A DNA stretch of 64,000 bases from Streptomyces anulatus (GTDB taxonomy: Bacteria > Actinomycetota > Actinomycetes > Streptomycetales > Streptomycetaceae). Where the stretch lies: the NCBI RefSeq assembly GCF_000721175.1, contig NZ_JOEZ01000016.1, forward strand, positions 434,001 through 498,000, in the 5' to 3' direction. The notes beneath the pieces were generated by a model. That model searched no databases, had not been told where the DNA came from, and saw only the letters and a program-made list of their open reading frames with translations. The number at the start of each line of letters is the position of its first letter. The stretch's first letter is position 1. The position numbers were made by a program, and so were the translations under genes. This document shows, in pieces, positions 1 to 7,088 of the stretch.

Positions 1-168
1 CCGCAGCGTCACCTCGATCGCCGGGAGCCCGCCCGCCACCAGGGCCCGCGCCAGCGGCACCGCGTCGGCGGCGTCGTGCAGGACGACGACGGGGACGACG
101 GGCGCGAGATCCAGCACGGAGGCGTCGGACGGGGTGGAGGGCGCGGCGGACGGCACGGAGGAGGTCAT
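1..168 (-). CDS. eda: 2-keto-3-deoxy-6-phosphogluconate/4-hydroxy-2-oxoglutarate aldolase, N-terminus (cut by window edge)
   Basis: The first 56 residues are present; the rest lies beyond the left edge. The readable part contains PVVPVVVLHDAADAVPLARA followed by LVAGGLPAIEVTLR, the N-terminal beta-alpha unit of class I KDPG/KHG aldolases, in which the EVTLR strand carries an active-site Glu. The family enzyme cleaves 2-keto-3-deoxy-6-phosphogluconate to pyruvate and glyceraldehyde-3-phosphate. About 20 residues before the core are Ser/Pro/Ala-rich and probably unstructured. The ATG was chosen because GAGG-like purines are weak here but no better upstream codon exists. The upstream gap holds a palindromic operator, so sugar-responsive control is likely (inference). 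Confidence 0.85.
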   Translation of the reverse strand, partial: MTSSVPSAAPSTPSDASVLDLAPVVPVVVLHDAADAVPLARALVAGGLPAIEVTLR

Positions 169-199
169 GCGGCCATCCTGCCGCGAGCAAGGCAATGCT

Positions 200-226
200 T
201 GCAACGAACGTTGCACAGACTGCAAC
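200..226. promoter_or_regulatory. Palindromic operator upstream of eda
   Basis: TGCAACG-AA-CGTTGCA (200-215) is a perfect inverted repeat with a 2-nt centre. Its right arm is shared with a second inverted repeat, GTTGCA-CAGAC-TGCAAC (210-226). The result is three TGCAAC half-sites in alternating orientation about 10-11 bp apart, 32 bp upstream of eda. The shape suits a LacI- or GntR-family repressor; the regulator is unknown. Confidence 0.55.
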
Positions 227-256
227 GCCTGCGTCGCCAGCCCTTCCTCCGGCCGG

Positions 257-1057
257 TCAGTGGATCTCCGCCACCACCACGTCCAGCGACCACGGCCGCC
301 CGGCCCGCGCGGGGGCCTCGGCCTCCACCACGTACCCGAGGTCCCGCAGCACCTCCACCAACTGCGCCGGGCCCTTCGGCCGCGCACCCGCCAGCAGCAG
401 ATCGCGCACCAGCCGGCCCTTGGTCGCCTTGTTGAAGTGGCTCACCACGGACCGCTTCTCCACCCCGTCCACCAGCTGGGAGTGCAGCACCCGCACGCTC
501 GCCGTGCGCGAGGCCACCTCGCCCTTCGGCTTCCACGCCGCCGCGTACGCGGAGGACCGCAGGTCCAGGACGAGCCCGTCCCCGGCGGCCTCGGGCAGCA
601 CGGTCTCCATCGGGGTACGCCAGTACGCGCCGAGCGCGCCGAGACCGGGCAGTTTCACCCCCATCGAGCAGCGGTACGGCGGAATCCGGTCGCCGACCCG
701 GACCGCGCCCCACAGCCCCGAGAAGACCAGCAGCGAGGAGGCCGCCCGCCGCCGCGCGGCCGTCTCCAGCGAGGCCAGGCCGAGGGCGTCGTACAGCACG
801 CCGGTGTAGAGCTCCCCGGCCGGACGGGTCCCGGCGGTGCGCAGCTCGGTGTTCTTGCCGACCTCGCCCCGCAGCCCCACGCTCAGGCCCAGCACCTCTC
901 GGGCCTTCTCCTCGTCCGCCTGGCACAGCTCGACCAGCTCGTCCAGCACCGCCGCACGGGCCGGGGCGAGTCCCGGCAGCGACAGCGACTCCGGCTTCAG
1001 GGACGCACCGCGCCCCGAGGCGGCCTTTCCTTCGGAGGGCGGCAACAGCACGAGCAC
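257..1057 (-). CDS. yaaA: YaaA/DUF328 peroxide-stress family protein
   Basis: This 266-residue protein opens with VLVLLPPSEGK, the hallmark LPPSEGK start of the YaaA/DUF328 family, and ends in the conserved region with SHFNKATKGRLVRDLL and the final WSLDVVV. The E. coli member binds DNA and lowers intracellular iron during hydrogen peroxide stress; that role is known for the family, not shown here. The GTG start at 1057 is preceded by AAGGAG at 7-nt spacing and puts the conserved motif at the very N-terminus, so a longer frame reaching 1129 was rejected. It is transcribed away from the membrane-protein/MerR pair. Confidence 0.88.
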   Translation of the reverse strand: MLVLLPPSEGKAASGRGASLKPESLSLPGLAPARAAVLDELVELCQADEEKAREVLGLSVGLRGEVGKNTELRTAGTRPAGELYTGVLYDALGLASLETAARRRAASSLLVFSGLWGAVRVGDRIPPYRCSMGVKLPGLGALGAYWRTPMETVLPEAAGDGLVLDLRSSAYAAAWKPKGEVASRTASVRVLHSQLVDGVEKRSVVSHFNKATKGRLVRDLLLAGARPKGPAQLVEVLRDLGYVVEAEAPARAGRPWSLDVVVAEIH

Positions 1058-1213
1058 GGCGGTTCTCCTTCGTACGTACGGCGCAAGCGCGGACCCGGTC
1101 GGCGTGCGGGCTCCCCGGGTCCTCGGCAAGCGTACGGGGACGGGCCGGTGCTTCCCTTACGGCGACGGGCCGAGCTGTCCGTGACGGGTCGCGCTGTCCC
1201 TGTGGGGAGGGGC

Positions 1214-2158
1214 TCACGCAGGCAGGTCCGGCGTCGAAGACGGTGCTGTTCGCTCCGGCGTGAGCCGGGCGGACGGCGTCCGGTCCGGTGTGAGCGGCGG
1301 AGGCGCTGCCGGCCCCCGCGTGAGTGCCGTGACCGCCGCCCGTGGGTCGTCCGCGTGGAAGCGGAGCGTCCGGGCGCTCCCGCGCCGGCCGAGCGGCCGC
1401 ACGAACCCCACCGGCTCCGTCAGCTTCACGGTCACCGTCGTCTGGCTCCCCACCGCCAGATCGAGCGTTCCGTCCTCGTCCACCCGGACCAGCCCTCCGC
1501 CGGGGAAGCGCCGGTCCACCCGGACGGAGACGATGACGGCGGCGGGCACCCGGAGGTCGAACAGGGCGCCGTAGCGCAGCCGCAGCGAACCGTCCGCCTC
1601 CACCAGGTGCGGCCGGGTCACGCACGCCGCGTGCAGGGCGAGGACGAGGACGATCCCGTACACGTCCACCACGAGCAGGATCGCGTGGACCAGCGGCCAG
1701 GGGATCACGAGGGCCAGCACCACGGTCTCCAGGACGGAGACGAAGGCGAAGGTGTACATCACCCCGGTCTGGGGCTCGGTGTACGAGACGGGCAGCGCGC
1801 CCTCCGGAATCCGGTGCCGACGGCGTACGGCCCACAGCCCGAGGCTGTGCAGGGCCCGGAGCTCGTGCACCACGAGCCGCCGCAACGTCACCGGCACCAG
1901 GACGCCCACCGCCGACCGCAGGGCCTCCCGCCGCCCGGTCCCGGCCCGCCGGCGGGAAGCGTAAAGCCGCCACAGCACCGAGGCGTCCAGGACGAGCACG
2001 GCCAGCACCAAGGACTCGGCCGCCAGCAGGACCGCGGCGGGTATCGGTACCCCGGCCACCACACAGACGACCAGCACCAGTTCGGCGGGCAGCACCGACC
2101 ACGCCGCGGCCCGGGCCACCCGCAGCCCCGCCGCCCGCTTCACCGCCTCCGCCGTCAC
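1214..2158 (-). CDS. Integral membrane protein with a C-terminal PH-like domain
   Basis: The protein has 314 residues with hydrophobic segments near residues 20-38, 40-60, about 138-155 and 158-178. A soluble C-terminal half follows (from RPHLVEADGSLRLRYG), alternating beta-like strands as in bacterial PH-like domains (VIVSVRVDRRF, TTVTVKL). The tail is Pro/Thr-rich. Its start overlaps the stop of the upstream merR gene by 4 nt (ATGA), so the two are translationally coupled and probably co-regulated. No enzymatic motif is visible; function unknown. The membrane topology call is by eye. Confidence 0.75.
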   Translation of the reverse strand: MTAEAVKRAAGLRVARAAAWSVLPAELVLVVCVVAGVPIPAAVLLAAESLVLAVLVLDASVLWRLYASRRRAGTGRREALRSAVGVLVPVTLRRLVVHELRALHSLGLWAVRRRHRIPEGALPVSYTEPQTGVMYTFAFVSVLETVVLALVIPWPLVHAILLVVDVYGIVLVLALHAACVTRPHLVEADGSLRLRYGALFDLRVPAAVIVSVRVDRRFPGGGLVRVDEDGTLDLAVGSQTTVTVKLTEPVGFVRPLGRRGSARTLRFHADDPRAAVTALTRGPAAPPPLTPDRTPSARLTPERTAPSSTPDLPA

Positions 2159-2901
2159 GGCCTTCGCCCCTGCACCCGCACGGCCAGCGCCTCCATCACC
2201 CGGCGCACCACCTCACGCTGCGCGGGCGGGTAGTCGTCGAGCAGCACCCGAGCGAACCCCGACGCCGACGGCTCGCCCTCGGGGATCACCGCCAGGACCT
2301 CGTCCGGTACGGCGGCCGCCAGCTCGGCCGCCAGCGGCGCGATACGCGGATCGTCCGTCCCGGCCCCGGCCAGCTCGTCGAGCCGCTCGTACAGCGCGAG
2401 TGCGCCCGGATCCTCCGCCAGCGGCCGCAGCGCGGCGAACACCTCGCTCCCGGCCCCCCCGACCGCCGTGTCCAGCAACGCCAGATGCTCGCGGTCCTTC
2501 GCGGCGGCCGGGGACGTGGTGGCGGGCGCGTGCTCCAGGAGCGCGGCGAGGGCGGGGGAGAGCGGCCCGTCCGAGGTGAGCGGCGCCTCCAGCAGTGCGG
2601 CCAGAACCTGCCGCCGCTCGTGGATCTCCCGCTCCTGCCGCGCCAGATCGGCATCCAGCTCCCCGAGCACCTCGGCCAGCTCCAGCCCCGCGTCGTCGGC
2701 GAGCACGTCCCGCACCTCGTCCAGGGAGAGCCCGATCTCGGTCAGCCGCCGGATCCGGGCCAGCAGCACGGCATCGCGGACGGTGTACGCGCGATAGCCG
2801 TTGGCCTGCCGGGCGGGCTCGGGCAGGAGGCCGATGTGGTGGTAGTGCCGGACGGTCCGGGACGTGACTCCCACGAGCGCGGCGATCTCTCCGATACGCA
2901 T
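2155..2901 (-). CDS. MerR-family transcriptional regulator
   Basis: Residues 1-70 form a typical MerR winged helix-turn-helix (MRIGEIAALVGVTSRTVRHY, HHIGLLPEP, then NGYRAYTVRDAVLLARI). A coiled dimerization helix follows (about residues 75-110, ending DLARQEREIHERRQVL). The C-terminal domain of about 130 residues has no Cys cluster, which argues against a metal sensor and for a small-molecule or unknown effector. It is first in a two-gene unit with the membrane protein. The 5' region carries a MerR-style promoter, so it probably autoregulates. Confidence 0.9.
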   Translation of the reverse strand: MRIGEIAALVGVTSRTVRHYHHIGLLPEPARQANGYRAYTVRDAVLLARIRRLTEIGLSLDEVRDVLADDAGLELAEVLGELDADLARQEREIHERRQVLAALLEAPLTSDGPLSPALAALLEHAPATTSPAAAKDREHLALLDTAVGGAGSEVFAALRPLAEDPGALALYERLDELAGAGTDDPRIAPLAAELAAAVPDEVLAVIPEGEPSASGFARVLLDDYPPAQREVVRRVMEALAVRVQGRRP

Positions 2902-2904
2902 GTG

Positions 2905-2938
2905 GACAGTAGAAACGTTGACGCTGCGACAAGGTCAA
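2905..2938 (-). promoter_or_regulatory. MerR-type promoter with a long spacer and dyad
   Basis: Read on the minus strand, TTGACC is followed about 19 bp later by TCTACT, just before the MerR start codon. A TTGAC...GTCAA dyad (2918-2922 and 2934-2938 on the plus strand) sits in the spacer. Overlong 19-bp spacers with a central dyad are typical of promoters controlled by MerR proteins. Confidence 0.55.
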
Positions 2939-3081
2939 GCGACAGCCCCACCGGCCCCGCCATGGCTGCTTCCGCCCCCTTCCCCTGGTCCTGTGCCACG
3001 ATCGGGGGAGGAACTTCCATCTCACGGACGGCTGGTCTTCTGATGCCCCAGTCTGGCGAGCGACCGAGGAAGGAGCGTGGC

Positions 3082-3660
3082 ATGACTGCCATGGCGCACG
3101 AGCCGCTCACGCAGGCAGAAGTCCTTCTGGAGGGCTTCCTGGCCCTGGACACGCCGGAAGGCTTCCGGGCGGAACTGATCGAGGGGGAGATCGTCGTGAC
3201 GCCGCCGCCGGACGGGGACCATGAGGACTACATCGGGCTGATCGTCGACCAAGTGGCCAGGCGCGCCCGAACGCGCATGCAGTTCTCCGGAAACAAAGGG
3301 CTGAAACTTCGCAGCGGCGGTGGCTGCCCGAAGAACCACGCCATCCCCGACGGCACCTTCGCCCCGCTTGAGCTCCGCCTCTTCCGGGGCGCCGAATCCT
3401 GGATGCCCTGTGAGGGCGTAGCCCTGGTGGTCGAGGTCACCTCCACCAAGCCGCAGGCCGACCGCGAGGCCAAGCGCCGCTGCTATGCCCGTGGCGGCAT
3501 CCCTCTCTACCTGCTTATCGACCGGGACGAGAGCTCGGTGACGTTGTTCAGCGACCCGGAGAACGACGACTACCGTCAGGTCCTCACGATCCCGTACGGC
3601 AAACCGCTCCCGCTCCCCGAGCCCTTCGCCTTCGATCTGGAGACCGGCGACTTCGGCTGA
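3082..3660 (+). CDS. Uma2-family (DUF820) endonuclease-like protein
   Basis: The protein has 192 residues. Conserved Uma2 elements in order are: FRAELIEGEIVVTPPP (residues ~24-40), IPDGTF, the PD-(D/E)XK-like core ALVVEVTSTKPQADREAKRRCYA split over the active-site strand and helix, and GIPLYLLIDRDESSVTLF. Proteins of this fold are restriction-endonuclease-like and very numerous in Streptomyces and cyanobacteria; their substrates are unknown. The ATG at 3082 has AAGGAG 6 nt upstream, so a longer frame is not used. It stands alone, upstream of rnpB. Confidence 0.85.
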   Translation: MTAMAHEPLTQAEVLLEGFLALDTPEGFRAELIEGEIVVTPPPDGDHEDYIGLIVDQVARRARTRMQFSGNKGLKLRSGGGCPKNHAIPDGTFAPLELRLFRGAESWMPCEGVALVVEVTSTKPQADREAKRRCYARGGIPLYLLIDRDESSVTLFSDPENDDYRQVLTIPYGKPLPLPEPFAFDLETGDFG

Positions 3661-3744
3661 GCTGAGAGCCTGTCGGGTGGCCTTCGACCGGAAAGCGGAC
3701 GCGGTCCGGTGCGTGCGGTTCCAAGGCGCCGAGAGGTCCTCGTA

Positions 3745-4165
3745 GCGGAGCTGCCAGGGCGTGCGGACGGCCGCGTGAGGATCCTCCGATCCTCCCGAGG
3801 AACGTCCGGGCTCCACAGGGCAGGGTGGTGGCTAACGGCCACCCGGGGTGACCCGCGGGACAGTGCCACAGAAAACAGACCGCCCGGGACTTCGGTCGCG
3901 GGTAAGGGTGAAACGGTGGTGTAAGAGACCACCAGCGCCTGAGGTGACTCAGGCGGCTAGGTAAACCCCACCCGGAGCAAGGTCAAGAGGGGGCGTGCCG
4001 GAAACGGGACGGCCCTGCGTGAACGTCCGAGGGCTGCTCGCCCGAGTTCACGGGTAGACCGCACGAGGCCGGCAGCAATGCCGGTCCTAGATGGATGGCC
4101 GTCTCCCCGGCCGCCGCGAGGCGACCGGGAGACAGAACCCGGCGTACAGCACGACTCGTCTGCCG
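3745..4165 (+). ncRNA. rnpB: RNase P RNA, bacterial type A (ends approximate)
   Basis: The conserved core elements are all present and in order: GAGGAACGTCCGGGCTCC with ACAGGGCAG (3797-3823), GTGCCACAGAAAACAGACCG, GTAAGGGTGAAACGGTGGTG with TAAGAGACCACCAGC, GGTAAACCCC and GGAGCAAGGTCAAG, the GGGTAGACCGCACGAGG segment, CTAGATGGATGGCCGTC, and the closing ACAGAACCCGGCGTACAG (4132-4149), which pairs with GTCCGGG at the P4/P2 end. This catalytic RNA removes 5' leaders from pre-tRNAs. The exact 5' and 3' ends cannot be fixed by eye. It fills the otherwise gene-free gap 3661-4196. Confidence 0.95.
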
Positions 4166-4196
4166 GCGGGCTTGCCAGGGCCTTCGGCCGGGTGTC

Positions 4197-4601
4197 TCAC
4201 CTGGCCGGAGGCCCTTCCGTCGTCGGGGGCTCGATCGGCCAGCGGTCCGTGAGCTCCTCCGCGTACACCTGCGAGAGCGGCTGCGGACCCACGTACTGCT
4301 GGCAGGTGCACTGCCCGGCCTCGTAGCGCAGCGGCTTCCTGTTCTCGTCCCAGGCCGTCGGCACCTCGACCTGCTCATGGCACCGGCCCCGCTTGTCGTG
4401 CTTGGCGAGATGGTGGGTGCAGCCGCACACCGGCTCCGGCGGCTTGTTCGCGGCCTCGATCGCGAGCCGCCCCTTCGTCGCCGCCTTCAGCAGTTCCAGC
4501 TTCCGCTTGTGCCGCTTGCGCAGGGCCTTGCGGACGGTGTCCTGGGTCCAGGCGAAGCCCCCGACCCAGAAGAATATGAGAATCCACCAGAACCAGCTCA
4601 T
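4197..4601 (-). CDS. Small membrane-anchored Cys/His-rich protein
   Basis: The protein has 134 residues. It starts with one transmembrane segment (MSWFWWILIFFWVGGFAW), then a basic stretch (RKALRKRHKRKLELLKAA). A possible metal-binding region follows, with C-G-C-T-H-H-LAKH, CHEQ and a late QCTCQQYVGPQP, giving five Cys and several His with zinc-ribbon-like spacing. Start: ATG with GGAGGAAG upstream. It sits convergent to rnpB. I recognise the CxCxHHL...CxCxxYVGP pattern as recurring in actinobacteria but know no function. Confidence 0.8.
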   Translation of the reverse strand: MSWFWWILIFFWVGGFAWTQDTVRKALRKRHKRKLELLKAATKGRLAIEAANKPPEPVCGCTHHLAKHDKRGRCHEQVEVPTAWDENRKPLRYEAGQCTCQQYVGPQPLSQVYAEELTDRWPIEPPTTEGPPAR

Positions 4602-4757
4602 CGCGGTCTTCCTCCCCCTGTGTTCCCTTGCGTGTTCCCCGGCCCTCTCGCCGCACCGGTATTTCACCTGCGCGCCGACCCCTTGGTGTGGTCTGCTGCC
4701 CGCGGCCATTGTTCCCCACGCACGGGCGGGGACGCCGGGGCCCTGGGACGAGGAGTG

Positions 4758-5282
4758 ATGCGGGTGGCGGAGAACGTGTACGCGGGCGGACGTACGGCAC
4801 CGGGCGAGGTACGGGACGCGGTACGGATACGCCCGGCCACGGCCCGGGACGCGGAGGCCGTCACCAACCTCTTCCTGGCCTCCCGCGCCGCGGCCATGCC
4901 GTATCTGCCCCGGGTCCACAGCGACGAGGACACCCGCGCGTGGATCACCCATGTCGTGCTGCCCACCAGCACCGCGGTGTGGGTGGCCGAGGAAGTGGGC
5001 GATGACGTGGCCGGCGAGGTGGTGGGGTTCGCCGTGCTCGCCGGGGACGACGAGCTGGACCATCTGTATCTGCGGCCCGACTCGCTGCGGCGCGGGATCG
5101 GGAGCCGGTTGCTGGCGGAGGTGCGCGGTGCGGTGAAGGGGCCCCTGAACCTGTACGTGTTCCAGCGCAACGCCGCGGCCCGCGCCTTCTACGAGCGGCA
5201 CGGCTTCACGGCCGTCGGGTTCGACGACGGCGGCCGTAACGAGGAGAACGAGCCGGACGTGCTGTACCGCTGGGAGCCGTAG
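4758..5282 (+). CDS. GNAT-family N-acetyltransferase
   Basis: The protein is about 174 residues. After a short leader it shows VRIRPATARDAEAVTNLFLAS, then ELDHLYLRPDSLRRGIGSRLL (the acetyl-CoA pyrophosphate-binding motif A, RRGIGSRL) and LYVFQRNAAARAFYERHGF (motif B). This is a complete single-domain GNAT. The AGGAG at 4751-4755 lies only 2 nt from the ATG at 4758 but 8 nt from an in-frame GTG at 4764, so translation may start at the GTG. The substrate is unknown. Confidence 0.88.
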   Translation: MRVAENVYAGGRTAPGEVRDAVRIRPATARDAEAVTNLFLASRAAAMPYLPRVHSDEDTRAWITHVVLPTSTAVWVAEEVGDDVAGEVVGFAVLAGDDELDHLYLRPDSLRRGIGSRLLAEVRGAVKGPLNLYVFQRNAAARAFYERHGFTAVGFDDGGRNEENEPDVLYRWEP

Positions 5283-5317
5283 GCCCGCCGGGAGCCGTAA
5301 GCCCGCCGGGCAGGGGG

Positions 5318-6220
5318 TCAGATGACCGGCGGCCGGCCCAGCCGCGTCATCTGCCACACCGTGGACCAGCGCATCGGGCGCCGCTCGCCGCACGGGGTGC
5401 GGACGCCCTCGGCGAAGCCGCCCGCCCAGGCGCGCAGGCCCTTCGGGTCGCGGGTGCGGGCCAGGGTGAGCAGGGTCCAGGTGCCGAGGTAGGCGGGGAC
5501 CAGCGGGAGCGGCAGGTTGCGGCGGGCGAGCCAGACGCGGTTGCGGGCCGTCATCCGGTAGTAGACCGCGTGCCGGGCCGGGGACGTCTTCGGGTGCTGG
5601 AGCAGCAGCTCGGGCTCGTACAGCACCTTCCAGCCCGCGTCGAGCGCGCGCCAGGCGAGGTCCGTCTCCTCGTGGGTGAAGAAGAACTCCGCCGGCCACA
5701 GGCCGGTCTCGGCCAGCATCTTCATGGAGAACGCGTGGCCGCCGCCGAGGAAGGCCGTCACCGGGCCTCCGCGCATCGGGTCGCCGGCGCGCAGGCGCGG
5801 CACGTGGCGGCGCTGCGTCTCGCCCAGCTCGTCGGCGATCCGGAAGCCGACGATGCCGAGCCGGTCGTCGGCCGCGAAGTGGTCCCGTACCCGGCGGAAG
5901 ACGTCCTTGTCGACCAGCAGCCCGTCGTCGTCCAGCTCGATCACCACGTCCACGTCGCCGATCTCGGCGAGCCTGCGCAGTCCTTCGTTCCGGCCGCCCG
6001 GGCAGCCGAGGTTCTCCGGCAGCTCGATGGTGGTGACCCCGCCGTCGAGGTCCTCCAGGCCGGGGAACGCGGTGAAGTCCGGGAGCGCCGTGCCGTTGCC
6101 GATGATCACGAGCCGGGTGGGCCGGACGTCCTGCATGGCGACCGACGCCAGCAGCGCCTCGACGGCCTGCGGGCGGTCCCCCATGGTCACGATGGATACG
6201 CCGATGCGTGGTGCGGACAA
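5318..6220 (-). CDS. Family 2 glycosyltransferase
   Basis: The protein is 300 residues with a GT-A fold: GVSIVTMGDRPQAVEALLAS at the N-terminus, NLGCPGGRNEGLR, the metal-binding ELDDDG (DXD-like), GGGHAFSMKM, and the acceptor-side FFFTHEETDLAWRALDAGW. These match rhamnosyltransferase-type GT2 enzymes that extend cell-wall or extracellular polysaccharides. No transmembrane anchor is obvious. The start is TTG at 6220, with AGGAG 8 nt upstream, which places the conserved VSIVT strand close to the N-terminus. The donor sugar cannot be inferred. Confidence 0.88.
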   Translation of the reverse strand: MSAPRIGVSIVTMGDRPQAVEALLASVAMQDVRPTRLVIIGNGTALPDFTAFPGLEDLDGGVTTIELPENLGCPGGRNEGLRRLAEIGDVDVVIELDDDGLLVDKDVFRRVRDHFAADDRLGIVGFRIADELGETQRRHVPRLRAGDPMRGGPVTAFLGGGHAFSMKMLAETGLWPAEFFFTHEETDLAWRALDAGWKVLYEPELLLQHPKTSPARHAVYYRMTARNRVWLARRNLPLPLVPAYLGTWTLLTLARTRDPKGLRAWAGGFAEGVRTPCGERRPMRWSTVWQMTRLGRPPVI

Positions 6221-6296
6221 GATCGGTACTCCTGGGGCTCGGCTGCCGGTCGGCCGCCGGTCGGCAGTGGTGCCCGCGATCGTAACGCCTCGCTGT

Positions 6297-6880
6297 TCAG
6301 TTCGCGGTCGCCGCCCGGTCGTCTGCGGGCCTGTCGGTGTTCAGCGGCGCGTGCACGGCCATGTCCCGCCGCCGGTCGCCCACCTGCCGCCAGCCGCGCA
6401 GCAGCCCCTCCCACCGGAAGCCGACGTCCTCGGCGATCCGGGCGGAGGCGGTGTTCCTCGGCTCGACGAAGAGCTGGAGGCGCTCGACGCCGAGGTCGCG
6501 CGGGGTCCACCGGTCACCGTGCGCGGCGCGGCGCGGCGCGGCCCACCCCGTCACCGTACGCAGCGCGGCGCGGCCCACCCCGTCACCGTACGCAGCACCG
6601 CGCGGGCCACGTTCTGGCCGCGGGCGGGGGCGGTGAGCCAGTGGCCGGGCGAGGCGCGGCCCTCGGGCAGTTCGCGCAGCCACAGGCCGATCGCGCCGAC
6701 CGGGCGCCGGTCCCGGGAGCGGACGATGGCGAACGGGTACCCCGCGCCGGTGGCCGCGCCGTCCCACTGCCCGCGGACGAGCGCCTCGGGTGCCGCGTCC
6801 GAGTAGCGGGACGGGACCGTGGTGATGAGCGGGATGAACGGGTCGAGCGAGGCCTCGCGGACCAGCGGGAGACCGCTCAT
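6297..6880 (-). pseudogene. GNAT acetyltransferase disrupted by tandem duplication
   Basis: The N-terminal part (MSGLPLVREASLDPFIPLIT to GQNVARAVLRTVTGW) and the C-terminal part (RDLGVERLQLFVEPRNTASA to RRDMAVHAPLNTD) are both good GNAT sequence, of the ribosomal-protein acetyltransferase kind. They lie in different frames. Between them the 'RTVTGW' codons are repeated three times (6504-6603) in units of 36, 32 and 32 nt. The 32-nt step breaks the frame and puts a stop in the middle copy. A single-copy ancestor would read straight through. Either a pseudogene or an assembly error in a GC-rich repeat. Confidence 0.75.
6504..6603. repeat. Threefold tandem repeat of about 32 bp
   Basis: Copies run 6504-6539 (36 nt, diverged), 6540-6571 and 6572-6603 (32 nt each, differing by two or three bases). 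Each begins GGnCCACC and contains GTCACCGT(A/G)CGC. The array lies inside the acetyltransferase gene and causes its frameshift. Confidence 0.85.
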
Positions 6881-6973
6881 CCCCCGGGGCGCAGCACGCA
6901 GTCCGGTCCCGCGGACATGCTCGGAACGGTCAGCGGCTCGGTGTCGGGGCCGGCCGGGCTCGGTGTCGGTACG

Positions 6974-7030
6974 GGGACCGCGCTTGGGACCGGGCTCGGG
7001 ACCGGGCTCGGGACCGCGCTCGGGAGGAGC
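6974..7030. repeat. Degenerate 12-bp tandem repeat
   Basis: About four to five copies of a GGGACCGSGCTC-like unit lie in the gap between the MFS gene and the broken acetyltransferase gene. The gap 6881-7088 holds nothing else recognisable. Confidence 0.7.
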
Positions 7031-7088
7031 CATGTCCGTCTCGTCCCGCTGTCGATCCTGTTCCGCCCCCGAGCCGGTCCCGTTCGGC

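Noticed and set aside
134..2233. Very long open frame on the plus strand across yaaA and the membrane protein gene
   Set aside because: Low-complexity Arg/Pro/Gly translation typical of antisense frames in 70% GC DNA; the minus-strand genes have family motifs.
3983..4378. Open frames on both strands across rnpB
   Set aside because: The region is fully explained by RNase P RNA conserved elements.
4197..5699. A 500-codon minus-strand frame linking several genes
   Set aside because: Only its last 134 codons are protein-like; the rest is antisense to the GNAT gene and overlaps the glycosyltransferase.
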